Under the pieces are notes generated by a model. It did no database searches and was not told the DNA's origin. It was given only the letters and a program-made list of their open reading frames with translations. Below are positions 1 through 6,409 of a DNA stretch of 8,414 nt, piece after piece (positions within the stretch are counted from its first letter, which is position 1; every line of letters begins with the position of its first letter). Both the position numbers and the translations under genes were made by a program. Where the stretch lies: positions 1-8,414 of the forward strand of contig CAJUSG010000070.1 in the NCBI GenBank assembly GCA_910589085.1, in the 5' to 3' direction. The DNA comes from an uncultured Oscillospiraceae bacterium (lineage in GTDB: Bacteria > Bacillota > Clostridia > Oscillospirales > Oscillospiraceae).

Positions 1-755
1 GCCAGTTCCCCCACTACTTCGTGGGCTCCAACGCCGACCTGCCCATCGTGGGCGGTTCCATCCTGGCCCACGACCACTTCCAGGGGGGGCGGTACACCTT
101 CGCCATGGAGAAGGCCCCGGTGGAGACCCCCTTCACCTTCCCCGGCTATGAGGATGTAGAGGCTGGCATTGTGAAGTGGCCTATGTCGGTGGTGCGGATC
201 GCCTCCGAAAACCCGGAGCGGCTCATCGACCTGGCGGATCAGATTCTGCTGGCCTGGCGGGGCTACACCGACGAGGCGGCGGTCATCCTGGCCGAGACCG
301 ACGGCGAGCCCCACAACACCATCACCCCCATTGCCCGGATGCGGGACGGGAAATTTGAGCTGGACCTGGTGCTCCGGAACAACCTGACCACCGAGGAGCA
401 TCCCCTGGGCCTGTACCACCCCCACGCCGAGCTCCACCACATCAAGAAGGAGAACATCGGCCTCATCGAGGTGATGGGTCTGGCCGTCCTCCCCGCCCGG
501 CTGAAGGAGGAACTGGCCGCCGTGGCCGACGCTCTGGCCTCTGGCTCCGACCTGCGCTCCAGCGAGTTGACCGCCAAGCACGCCGACTGGGCCGAGGGCT
601 TTTCCGGGAACTACACCATTACGGCGGAAAACGCCCTGGACATCGTTCAGAAGGAGACCGGGCTGGTCTTCGCCCAGGTGCTGGAGCACGCCGGGGTGTA
701 CAAGCGCACCCCCGAGGGCAAGGAGGCCTTCCTCCGTTTCCTGCGCAGCCTTTAA
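1..755 (+). CDS. galT: UDP-glucose--hexose-1-phosphate uridylyltransferase, class II (3' part)
   Basis: Leloir-pathway enzyme of the cytoplasm that exchanges UMP between UDP-glucose and galactose-1-phosphate. The 5' end lies outside the window; the frame is open from base 3 and ends at TAA 753-755, giving about 250 C-terminal residues of an enzyme normally near 500. The nucleotidyl-transfer histidine motif appears as AHDHFQGG close to the visible start (bases about 66-89), in the form used by the Firmicute class II GalT rather than the HPHPQ of class I. Other stretches I recognise from this class are TPIARMRDG, DLVLRNNLT, GLYHPHAELHHIKKENIGLI and EVMGLAVLPARL. The GTG at base 21 is not a start, because conserved sequence (QFPHYF) continues upstream in frame. 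A hairpin follows 15 bases after the stop. The assignment to class II galT is secure; whether galK or galE precede it cannot be seen. Confidence 0.95.
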   Translation, partial: QFPHYFVGSNADLPIVGGSILAHDHFQGGRYTFAMEKAPVETPFTFPGYEDVEAGIVKWPMSVVRIASENPERLIDLADQILLAWRGYTDEAAVILAETDGEPHNTITPIARMRDGKFELDLVLRNNLTTEEHPLGLYHPHAELHHIKKENIGLIEVMGLAVLPARLKEELAAVADALASGSDLRSSELTAKHADWAEGFSGNYTITAENALDIVQKETGLVFAQVLEHAGVYKRTPEGKEAFLRFLRSL

Positions 756-770
756 ACCCAGAAGATGAAC

Positions 771-809
771 AGCCGGAGCGGCCTGGGCCGCTCCGGCTGC
801 TGTTATTTA
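771..809. terminator. Bidirectional hairpin terminator between convergent galT and the permease gene
   Basis: Bases 771-782 (AGCCGGAGCGGC) pair perfectly with 787-798 around the loop CTGG, a 12-bp GC-rich stem. On the plus strand it is followed by GCTGTTATTTA (799-809), a modest T-rich tail. On the minus strand the tail is TGTTCATCTTC, also weak. It lies 15 bases after the galT stop and 19 bases after the permease stop on the other strand, so it probably ends both transcripts. Confidence 0.75.
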
Positions 810-817
810 CGGCTGTG

Positions 818-2302
818 TCACACCGCCAGATATGGGACAACATACAGGGCCACCGACGCGATAACCGCCGCCGCCACAATGGCCCGCCACAGCTTGTACT
901 CCCGGTCCATGACCCGGCGCTCCGACTCAGAGGGCTCCTCGGGAACCTGATCGGGCAGCTCAAACAGCTTTGTGTCCTTCGCTCCGGCCCGGGCGTTATA
1001 GACGTAGTACAATACCATGCCGCAGACACACCAGACCACACCGCTGATGATGGCGGAGAAGCCCAGCTGGGTCATCATAACGATGTAGATGACAGCGGAG
1101 ACCGGGATACCCACCGCCGCTCCGGGGGCCTTATAGGGGCGGTGCAGGTCGGGATACCGCCTACGCATACCGCCGGCGGAGACGATGCCGATGACATAGA
1201 AGAAGAGGTCGGCAAACAGGCTCACGGAGGCCACATACTGCACCGAATTGGTCAGTGTCAGCAGCAGCGCGATGACGCCGAGAAACAGGATGGACACATA
1301 GGGGGTCTTATACCTGGGGTGGATCTTGGTAAACACCTGGGGCAGCATACCGTCCCGGGCCATGGCGAACAGGGTGCGGGGCGGGGTGGTGATGCAGGAG
1401 TTCATGGTGGACAGTCCGCCGCCGAAGGCGATGCCGGCCGCCAGCAGGGCCAGGGGCAGCCCCAGGATGCCCGCCGCCACCATGGCCTCCGCGTAGGGCG
1501 CGGCGGCCACAGCCAGCTGGTCCAGCTTGTCGGTGGGAACAATCCCCACCAGATACCACTGGAAGAACAGGTTGACAGCCAGAATAATGAAGGGGCTCAG
1601 GGCCATGGCCCTGGGGATATTGATGTGGGGATACTTGATCTCCTCGCTCATGGAGCAGCAGGCCTCAAACCCGGCGAAGCACCACCAGACCATGGCCACA
1701 TTGGCAATAAAGCCCTGGGGGCCGGCAGTCATAAAGCTGGGCTTCTGCACAAAGTTGGGCAGGCTGATATTGGGAATCATCATGACGAACCAGACAATAG
1801 CCACGCCCCAGAAGAAGAACATAAAGGCGTTGGCCATGCGGCCGGTCATCTCCACACCCCGGGCGTTCAGAAGGGTGAAGACCAGGATGCACAGGCAGGC
1901 CAGCACCAGGTCGCTCACCGGCAGCTCCACCCCAAAGGCGGAAAACATGGTTTTAAAGTAGAAGGTAAAGGCGAAGGCCTCGCTGCTGGCCACGCAGATG
2001 ATGGCAATGATGTAATTCCAGCCGGCCAGAAAGCCCATAGGCCTGGACAGGCCCGCCAGGGCGTACAGGTAGGTGCCGCCGGAGTAGGGCAGGGCGGAGC
2101 CCATCTCGGCGTACAGCAGCGAGGGGTAGATGGTAATCAGCAGGGCGACGGCTGTGGCCAGAATGATGTGATTGCCCATCAGGCCCACCACATTGGCCCC
2201 GGTTACAAACAGGCCCACACCGATGACCTGCCCCACCGTAATGGTAACGGACTCCCGCATTCCAAAGGACCGCTTCAGCCCCTGTTCGCTTTTCTTTTCC
2301 AT
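818..2302 (-). CDS. APC-superfamily amino-acid permease
   Basis: Integral membrane protein of 494 residues that should import an amino acid or related amine by proton- or sodium-coupled symport or exchange. The TM1 segment carries GQVIGVGLFVTG (residues about 24-35), the position of the unwound GxG substrate loop of the APC fold. TM2-TM3 has YAEMGSALPYSGGTYLYA, and TM6 has CFAGFEACCSMSEE, both family-typical. I count about 12-13 hydrophobic segments, roughly at 19-40, 45-65, 91-113, 131-146, 158-178, 197-212, 235-256, 272-296, 334-352, 357-377, 399-437 (two) and 472-490. The loop around residues 300-335 (ITTPPRTLFAMARDGMLP) is also typical. The ATG at 2302-2300 follows AAAGGAG by 8 bases, and this site overlaps the end of the hisD-like gene, whose stop is 15 bases upstream, so the two genes are co-transcribed and probably coupled. 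Family assignment is firm; the substrate is unknown, but the partner enzyme suggests an amino-alcohol or histidine-like compound. Confidence 0.9.
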   Translation of the reverse strand: MEKKSEQGLKRSFGMRESVTITVGQVIGVGLFVTGANVVGLMGNHIILATAVALLITIYPSLLYAEMGSALPYSGGTYLYALAGLSRPMGFLAGWNYIIAIICVASSEAFAFTFYFKTMFSAFGVELPVSDLVLACLCILVFTLLNARGVEMTGRMANAFMFFFWGVAIVWFVMMIPNISLPNFVQKPSFMTAGPQGFIANVAMVWWCFAGFEACCSMSEEIKYPHINIPRAMALSPFIILAVNLFFQWYLVGIVPTDKLDQLAVAAAPYAEAMVAAGILGLPLALLAAGIAFGGGLSTMNSCITTPPRTLFAMARDGMLPQVFTKIHPRYKTPYVSILFLGVIALLLTLTNSVQYVASVSLFADLFFYVIGIVSAGGMRRRYPDLHRPYKAPGAAVGIPVSAVIYIVMMTQLGFSAIISGVVWCVCGMVLYYVYNARAGAKDTKLFELPDQVPEEPSESERRVMDREYKLWRAIVAAAVIASVALYVVPYLAV

Positions 2303-2317
2303 AGCAGACTCTCCTTT

Positions 2318-3598
2318 CTACACAGGCACATTGTCCAGCAGCTCCAGCCGCAGCTCCGCCGCCCGGGCGTGGGCGATCAGACCCTCCCCTCTGGCCATGC
2401 GGGACACCAGGGGGGCGACCTCCTCCATGGCGGGGCGCTGATAGCGCTGGAAGGTACACACCTTCAGGAAGGTGCCCACCCACACGCCGCCGGTATACCG
2501 GGCCGCCCGGACGGTGGGCAGGGTGTGGTTGGTTCCGGAGGCGTAGTCCCCAAAGACCTCGCCCGTCTCCTGGCCGATGAACAGCGAGCCGAAGTTAACC
2601 AGCCGGGGCAGGATGCTCTCGTCCTCCACAATGACCTCCAGGTGCTCGGGGGCGCAGTCGTTGGCGATGTCCACCGCCTCGTCCAGGCTGTCCGCCAGAA
2701 TGACCTCTCCATAGGTCTCCCAGGAGGCCCGGGCGATGTCCGCCGTCTCCAGGCCGGCCAACTGCTCCTGAACCGCCCCCAGCACCGCCTCCCCCACAGG
2801 GCGGCTGGTGGTGACCACAATGCCCTTGGCCATGGGGTCGTGCTCCGATTGGGCCAGCATGTCCGCGGCCAGAATCCGGGGGTCGGCGCTGCCGTCGGCA
2901 ATGGCCAGCACCTCGCTGGGGCCTGCAAAAAAGTCGATTCCCACCTGGCCGTAGCACTGCCGCTTGGCCTCGGCCACATATTGGTTGCCCGGCCCCACAA
3001 TCACGTCCACCGCCTTGATCTGCTCTGTGCCGTAGGCCAGGGCGGCGATAGCCTGGGCGCCGCCCACCGCGTAGATCTCATCCGCTCCGGCGATGTCCAT
3101 GGCCGCCAGCGTCTTGTAGTGGATGGAGTTGGTCCCCTTTACCACCGGGGCACAGGCGGCCACCCGGGCCACCCCCGCCGCCTTGGCCGGGATAATCAGC
3201 ATCAGGGCCGTGGAGAACAGGGGATAGGAGCCCCCGGGCACGTAGCAGCCGCAGGAGGTAACGGGGATCACCCGATGCCCCAGAACGGCGTGCTCCACGT
3301 TGGAGAAATGGTCCAGCCCGGTCAGGCACTCCCGCTGGGCCAGGGCAAAGCGGCGGATGTGGTCGGCCGCCCGGTGCAGGTCATCCAGCTCCTGCCGGGT
3401 CAGCTTCTGGCGGGCCGCGTCGATTTCTGCCCGGGTCACCCGCAGCGCGGAGCGGGTGCTGCCGTCAAAGCGGGCGCTGTACTCCGCCAGGGCGGCGTCC
3501 CCCCGGGTTCGGATGTCCCGGATAATCCCGGCTACGCTGCGGCTGCGCTCCTCCGCCTCCTCGGGCGGGCGGGGGGCCGCCTTCTTCAAAAATTCCAT
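2318..3598 (-). CDS. Histidinol-dehydrogenase-family NAD-dependent alcohol dehydrogenase (HisD or HisD paralogue)
   Basis: Cytoplasmic zinc enzyme of 426 residues, the usual family length (about 430). HisD oxidises L-histidinol to L-histidine in two NAD-dependent steps; paralogues such as HpsN act on other primary alcohols. By comparison with the enteric enzyme, the zinc ligands fall at Q250 and H253 (AQSEHDP), D351 (GDYASGTNH) and H410 (EGLIAH). The catalytic pair is E318/H319 (CAPEHLE), and the substrate-contact positions correspond to H358 and E405. The NAD region shows VGGAQAIAALAYGTE and IVGPGNQYVAEAKR. The C-terminal stretch RYTGGVWVGTFLKVCTFQRY differs from what I recall of biosynthetic HisD and resembles uncharacterised paralogues. 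No other his gene is in the window; the partner is a permease and the controlling gene a MerR-type regulator, arguing for a catabolic or salvage role. The ATG at 3598-3596 follows AGGAGG (3613-3608) by 9 bases. The family is certain; the substrate is not, so no symbol is given. Confidence 0.9.
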   Translation of the reverse strand: MEFLKKAAPRPPEEAEERSRSVAGIIRDIRTRGDAALAEYSARFDGSTRSALRVTRAEIDAARQKLTRQELDDLHRAADHIRRFALAQRECLTGLDHFSNVEHAVLGHRVIPVTSCGCYVPGGSYPLFSTALMLIIPAKAAGVARVAACAPVVKGTNSIHYKTLAAMDIAGADEIYAVGGAQAIAALAYGTEQIKAVDVIVGPGNQYVAEAKRQCYGQVGIDFFAGPSEVLAIADGSADPRILAADMLAQSEHDPMAKGIVVTTSRPVGEAVLGAVQEQLAGLETADIARASWETYGEVILADSLDEAVDIANDCAPEHLEVIVEDESILPRLVNFGSLFIGQETGEVFGDYASGTNHTLPTVRAARYTGGVWVGTFLKVCTFQRYQRPAMEEVAPLVSRMARGEGLIAHARAAELRLELLDNVPV

Positions 3599-3616
3599 AG
3601 GTAAGCTCCTCCTGTT

Positions 3617-3633
3617 CTTGGGATGGCCCCAAG
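3617..3633. repeat. Inverted repeat CTTGGG-N5-CCCAAG over the hisD-like transcription start
   Basis: CTTGGG (3617-3622) and CCCAAG (3628-3633) form a perfect 6-bp dyad around ATGGC. It is centred on 3625, the predicted start of the minus-strand transcript, and touches the last bases of its -10 box. It could be an accessory operator or a small 5' stem; no function is shown. Confidence 0.45.
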
Positions 3634-3662
3634 TATAAGGCCTTCAGCATGGGCCAGGTCAA
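3632..3662 (-). promoter_or_regulatory. Predicted MerR-type promoter of the hisD-like/permease operon
   Basis: On the minus strand TTGACC (3662-3657) and TATACT (3637-3632) are separated by exactly 19 bases, two or three more than a standard sigma-A promoter. This is the hallmark of promoters activated by MerR-family proteins, which distort the DNA to realign the elements. GGCC occurs at 3639-3642 and 3652-3655, a dyad centred on base 3647, which is also the exact centre of the spacer. Transcription would begin near 3625, leaving a leader of about 27 bases containing AGGAGG. The boxes are seen directly; regulation by the adjacent gene is inferred. Confidence 0.7.
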
Positions 3663-3693
3663 TCCCCAATTTTTCATGTTATTCACAATTTTC

Positions 3694-3722
3694 TTGACTG
3701 TACTATAGATTTGTGCTATAAG
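3694..3722 (+). promoter_or_regulatory. Sigma-A promoter of the MerR-fusion regulator gene
   Basis: TTGACT (3694-3699) and TATAAG (3717-3722) are 17 bases apart, and TGC immediately before the -10 gives an extended -10. Transcription should start near 3729, about 20 bases before the ATG at 3749. The normal spacing contrasts with the 19-base spacing of the divergent promoter, fitting a regulator made constitutively at a basal level. Confidence 0.75.
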
Positions 3723-3748
3723 AAAAAAGCCGGAAGGGAGGCGCTCTT

Positions 3749-4999
3749 ATGAAGATCGGACAGGTGGTCCAGCGGTATGGCATCCCGGTAAATACACTGT
3801 ATTTCTATATCAACAACGGGCTTCTGGTCCCGCCCCGGCGGAACAGCCAGTATGTCTTTGACCCCCACACTCTGGAGGAGCTGGAGTGGCTGCTGGAGCT
3901 GAAGGAGCTGGAGTTCCCCCTGAAAACCATCCACCGCCTGCTCTCTCTGCGGCGAATCTCCAACTTCTGCTCCGAGGAGGACCGGGAGGAGCTGCGGACC
4001 ATTTTTCAGGAGCAGGCGGAGGAGCTGAAGCGGCGGGAGGCCCACATCTCCACCGCCCGCCGGAGGGTGGGACGGAAGCTCTTCGAGCTGGAGCGCCAGC
4101 CTGCCGCCGGCATCCGGACAGGGGTGCCGGTATCCATGCTGAGCCTGCTGTGCTGCCCCAACTGCCGGGGGGAGCTGATGCTGGAAGGGGCCTCCATGAG
4201 CCAGACCTACGTCTTTCAGGCCACCCTGCGCTGCGCCTGCGGCTACTCGGCGGCCATCAGGGACGGCATCCTTCAGACCAAGAATGTTAATACCAGCCTG
4301 TATGACAAACCGGACACCGCCCGAGATATGTACCGCGACCTGCCCTCCATGACCCTCAGCCTCTACGAGCGGTCCTACCACTGGCTGGAGGAGCACATCA
4401 AGCGGAAGGTCACCCACGGGAAGGTCTGGCTGGAGGGGTATGTGAACGCCTGGTTCTTTTTCCACAACCACCTGGAACTGCTGGACCGCCGGGACCGCCT
4501 CATCGTCATCGACAAATTTCCGGAGACCCTGCTGGCCTATAAGGCGATTATTGAGCGGCAGGGCCTGCCCTGCGACGTGCTGTACATCTCCGACTGCAGC
4601 TCCGCCCCCCCTCTGCGGGAGAATATCATCGACTGCGTCATGGACTTCTTCGCCGTCAACGAGCACAACTTCTACCACGGAGATTTTTATCTCAACCAGC
4701 TCCTCCCCTACCTGAGGCGGGAGTGCGAGCTGTTCGGCGTCTATTTTTTCTTCAAGGACGGCGGCGCCTCCCGGCGGAAGCTGCTGGCGGATTACCCGGA
4801 GTCCTCCCCCAACAATTTCAATATCCAGTGGTTTTTCCGGGAGATCGAGCAGAATTTTCACGTATTTGAGACCACGGACTGCGGGTTTTCCCTCAATTCC
4901 GGGACCAACCTGGGCCTGGGCTTTCATGTGCCGGGGGAGGAGATGCACCTTCAGCCCTACTACGCCCGCCAGCGCAGGCAGAGCAGCCGTTTCGAGTAA
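3749..4999 (+). CDS. MerR-family regulator fused to a Trm112-like zinc ribbon and a methyltransferase-like domain
   Basis: Probable transcription factor of 416 residues, much longer than a plain MerR protein (about 120-280). Residues 1-70 are a MerR winged helix-turn-helix (MKIGQVVQRYGIPVNTLYFY, then NGLL, then YVFDPHTLEELE). Residues about 75-115, rich in E, R and Q, fit the dimerisation coiled coil. Next is a zinc-ribbon-like module, CPNC (C136, C139) and CACG (C162, C164) followed by IRDGI, resembling the Trm112-type module found beside methyltransferases. Residues about 220-345 look like a class I methyltransferase Rossmann fold: strand plus acidic end at VIDKFP (D255), a D282-containing segment, IIDCVMDFFAVNEHN, and LLPYLRRE then FGVYFFF. 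The SAM glycine loop expected near 225-237 reads KVWLEGYVNAWFF, without GxGxG, so it may bind a ligand without catalysis. AAGGGAGG sits 7 bases before the ATG. It is divergent from the hisD-like operon, its likely target. The HTH is certain; the C-terminal reading is moderate. Confidence 0.82.
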   Translation: MKIGQVVQRYGIPVNTLYFYINNGLLVPPRRNSQYVFDPHTLEELEWLLELKELEFPLKTIHRLLSLRRISNFCSEEDREELRTIFQEQAEELKRREAHISTARRRVGRKLFELERQPAAGIRTGVPVSMLSLLCCPNCRGELMLEGASMSQTYVFQATLRCACGYSAAIRDGILQTKNVNTSLYDKPDTARDMYRDLPSMTLSLYERSYHWLEEHIKRKVTHGKVWLEGYVNAWFFFHNHLELLDRRDRLIVIDKFPETLLAYKAIIERQGLPCDVLYISDCSSAPPLRENIIDCVMDFFAVNEHNFYHGDFYLNQLLPYLRRECELFGVYFFFKDGGASRRKLLADYPESSPNNFNIQWFFREIEQNFHVFETTDCGFSLNSGTNLGLGFHVPGEEMHLQPYYARQRRQSSRFE

Positions 5000-5018
5000 G
5001 GTCGAGTGAATAAAAAGG

Positions 5019-5055
5019 CAGTGGCAGGGGTCTCCCCCTGCCACTGATTATTTTA
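5019..5055. terminator. Strong bidirectional terminator between the regulator and carboxypeptidase genes
   Basis: Bases 5019-5030 (CAGTGGCAGGGG) pair perfectly with 5035-5046 around TCTC, a 12-bp stem. Plus-strand tail is ATTATTTTA (5047-5055), 20 bases after the regulator's TAA. Minus-strand tail is CCTTTTTATT, a better T-run, and serves the carboxypeptidase gene whose stop is at 5099-5097. The bases from 5056 to 5096 show nothing else. Confidence 0.88.
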
Positions 5056-5096
5056 GCGCATTATAACAGATATCCTCGGTACGGCCACAGTATCTC

Positions 5097-6362
5097 TTAT
5101 ATTTCCACCTTTGCCGGGGACGGGATCTCAGGTCTCTGGGCCAGATACTCCTCGAAGGTCAGCCCCTGGCTCATGCAGGCCTGGGCGGCCTCAAGCCCCA
5201 CATAGCGGTAGTGCCAGGGCTCAAAGCGGTAGCCGGTGATCCCCTCCTTCCCCTGGGGGTAGCGGAGAATAAAGCCGTACTGGGCGCAGTGTTCCTTCAG
5301 CCACGCGAAGGCCGGCGTATTTTCAAAGTGGGCCGGGATGCTGGCGGTGTTGATGTCCAGGGCCAGACCGGTCTGGTGCTCCGAGTGGCCGGGCCGGGCG
5401 GAGTAGGTGTCCACCGACGCCTGCCGGTCCTGGCTCAGGTAGCGGTTGTAGGTGCTGGTCTGCCGCTGGTAGGAGCGGTAGGCCGATACGCTGCGCAGCG
5501 AGACCCCCTCCTCCCGGGCCGCGTCCGCCATGGCCCGGAAGGCCGCGGCGGCCTCCGGCCGCAGGGAGCCCGTGCCGTAGCCCGCTCCCAGGGCCTCCAG
5601 GGCGGGCTCATAGCCGGCGGGCAGGGCGTAGTTCTTATTCACCAGCACCGTCAGGCTGGCCGGATCGGCCGCAGTCTGAGGGTTCTGATAGAATATGCGG
5701 TCCCGGTCCAGGTTTACCTGATTCACCACCTCCTGGGGGAGGGCCTCCGGGTGGGCGGCGGACCACGCGCTGTACCGGCTCAGCCGGTCCGTCCGGCCGT
5801 TGGGCAGGGCCAGGTAGACCAGGTCGTCCTGGGTCAGCTCGTTTCCCTCCAGCTGGGCCAGCAGGCCGCTGTCCGCCGCCAGACGGATGCGCAGGGCAGC
5901 GGACTGGACCTCGTTCAGCTGGTGGTCCGCCAGCAGGGCGGATATTTTGGCGTCGCTGTCGGGGACAACGGGCTCCTCCTGGCTGTCAGGGGCGGTCTCC
6001 CCGCCGGGCATCTCTCCTGCCTCCTCCTTCTCCGGCGCCGTGATCTGCACCCCTGGGTTCTGCACCGTGGGCGCCCCCGGAGGGGCGTCCTCCACCACGG
6101 AATAGTGGGACGTCTCCTCCCGGCTGACCCCCGGCGGAAGGTCCTGAATCACTGCGGGGGAGGGCCGGGCGGGCTCAGGGGAGGGGGCGCCCGGCGGCGT
6201 GTCCTGGGCGGGGCAGACAGACGGCCGGACGGTCTGCACGGGGGGCAGGGTGCCCTCCGCCGGGCGGATCGGGCTCTCGGGCGGGGCGTAAGCTCCGGCG
6301 GGAGCCAAAGTCAGCAGGCAGAGGCCTGCCGCCAGCAGAAGGCGAAATGTAAACTTGTGCAT
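5097..6362 (-). CDS. Secreted M15-family (VanY/DacY-type) D-alanyl-D-alanine carboxypeptidase
   Basis: Extracytoplasmic zinc peptidase of 421 residues that should remove the terminal D-Ala from peptidoglycan stem peptides. A signal peptide covers residues 1-26 (HKFTFR, a hydrophobic core, then AGAYA before PPE). Residues about 27-140 form a Pro/Glu-rich, low-complexity linker with a DxPPG motif repeated at about 54, 74 and 92. Residues about 137-225 are a helical accessory region (RLSRYSAWSAAHPEALPQEVV). The catalytic domain has SVSAYRSY (R296, substrate-binding), SEHQTGLALDI (zinc ligands H329 and D336) and EPWHYRYVG (catalytic E381, zinc ligand H384). AAAGGA lies 8 bases before the ATG at 6362-6360. 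It is the last gene of a minus-strand operon, 47 bases after the hydrolase gene. It need not confer vancomycin resistance, since no van genes are present; a wall-trimming housekeeping role is likelier. Confidence 0.93.
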   Translation of the reverse strand: MHKFTFRLLLAAGLCLLTLAPAGAYAPPESPIRPAEGTLPPVQTVRPSVCPAQDTPPGAPSPEPARPSPAVIQDLPPGVSREETSHYSVVEDAPPGAPTVQNPGVQITAPEKEEAGEMPGGETAPDSQEEPVVPDSDAKISALLADHQLNEVQSAALRIRLAADSGLLAQLEGNELTQDDLVYLALPNGRTDRLSRYSAWSAAHPEALPQEVVNQVNLDRDRIFYQNPQTAADPASLTVLVNKNYALPAGYEPALEALGAGYGTGSLRPEAAAAFRAMADAAREEGVSLRSVSAYRSYQRQTSTYNRYLSQDRQASVDTYSARPGHSEHQTGLALDINTASIPAHFENTPAFAWLKEHCAQYGFILRYPQGKEGITGYRFEPWHYRYVGLEAAQACMSQGLTFEEYLAQRPEIPSPAKVEI

Positions 6363-6409
6363 TGCGTTGGTCCTTTCTTATGCATCGCGGATTGTCGCGT
6401 TTTCTGGGT

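Noticed and set aside
2318..3598. A histidine biosynthesis operon
   Set aside because: Only the HisD-family gene is present; the neighbours are a permease and a MerR-type regulator, with hairpins bounding the unit.
815..3604. A 929-codon open frame on the plus strand across the permease and hisD-like genes
   Set aside because: It is antisense to two genes with clear family motifs, and its translation is rich in G, H, Q and R with no recognisable domain. GC-rich third positions of the true genes remove stops on the opposite strand.
3716..5044. A 442-codon open frame on the minus strand opposite the MerR-fusion gene
   Set aside because: The plus-strand gene has an unmistakable helix-turn-helix, a good promoter and a ribosome binding site. 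The antisense product is low-complexity and starts inside the terminator hairpin.
5097..6362. A vancomycin-resistance cluster based on the VanY-like peptidase
   Set aside because: No vanR/S, vanH/A/X or VanZ-like gene is in the window, and M15 carboxypeptidases are common housekeeping proteins in Clostridia.
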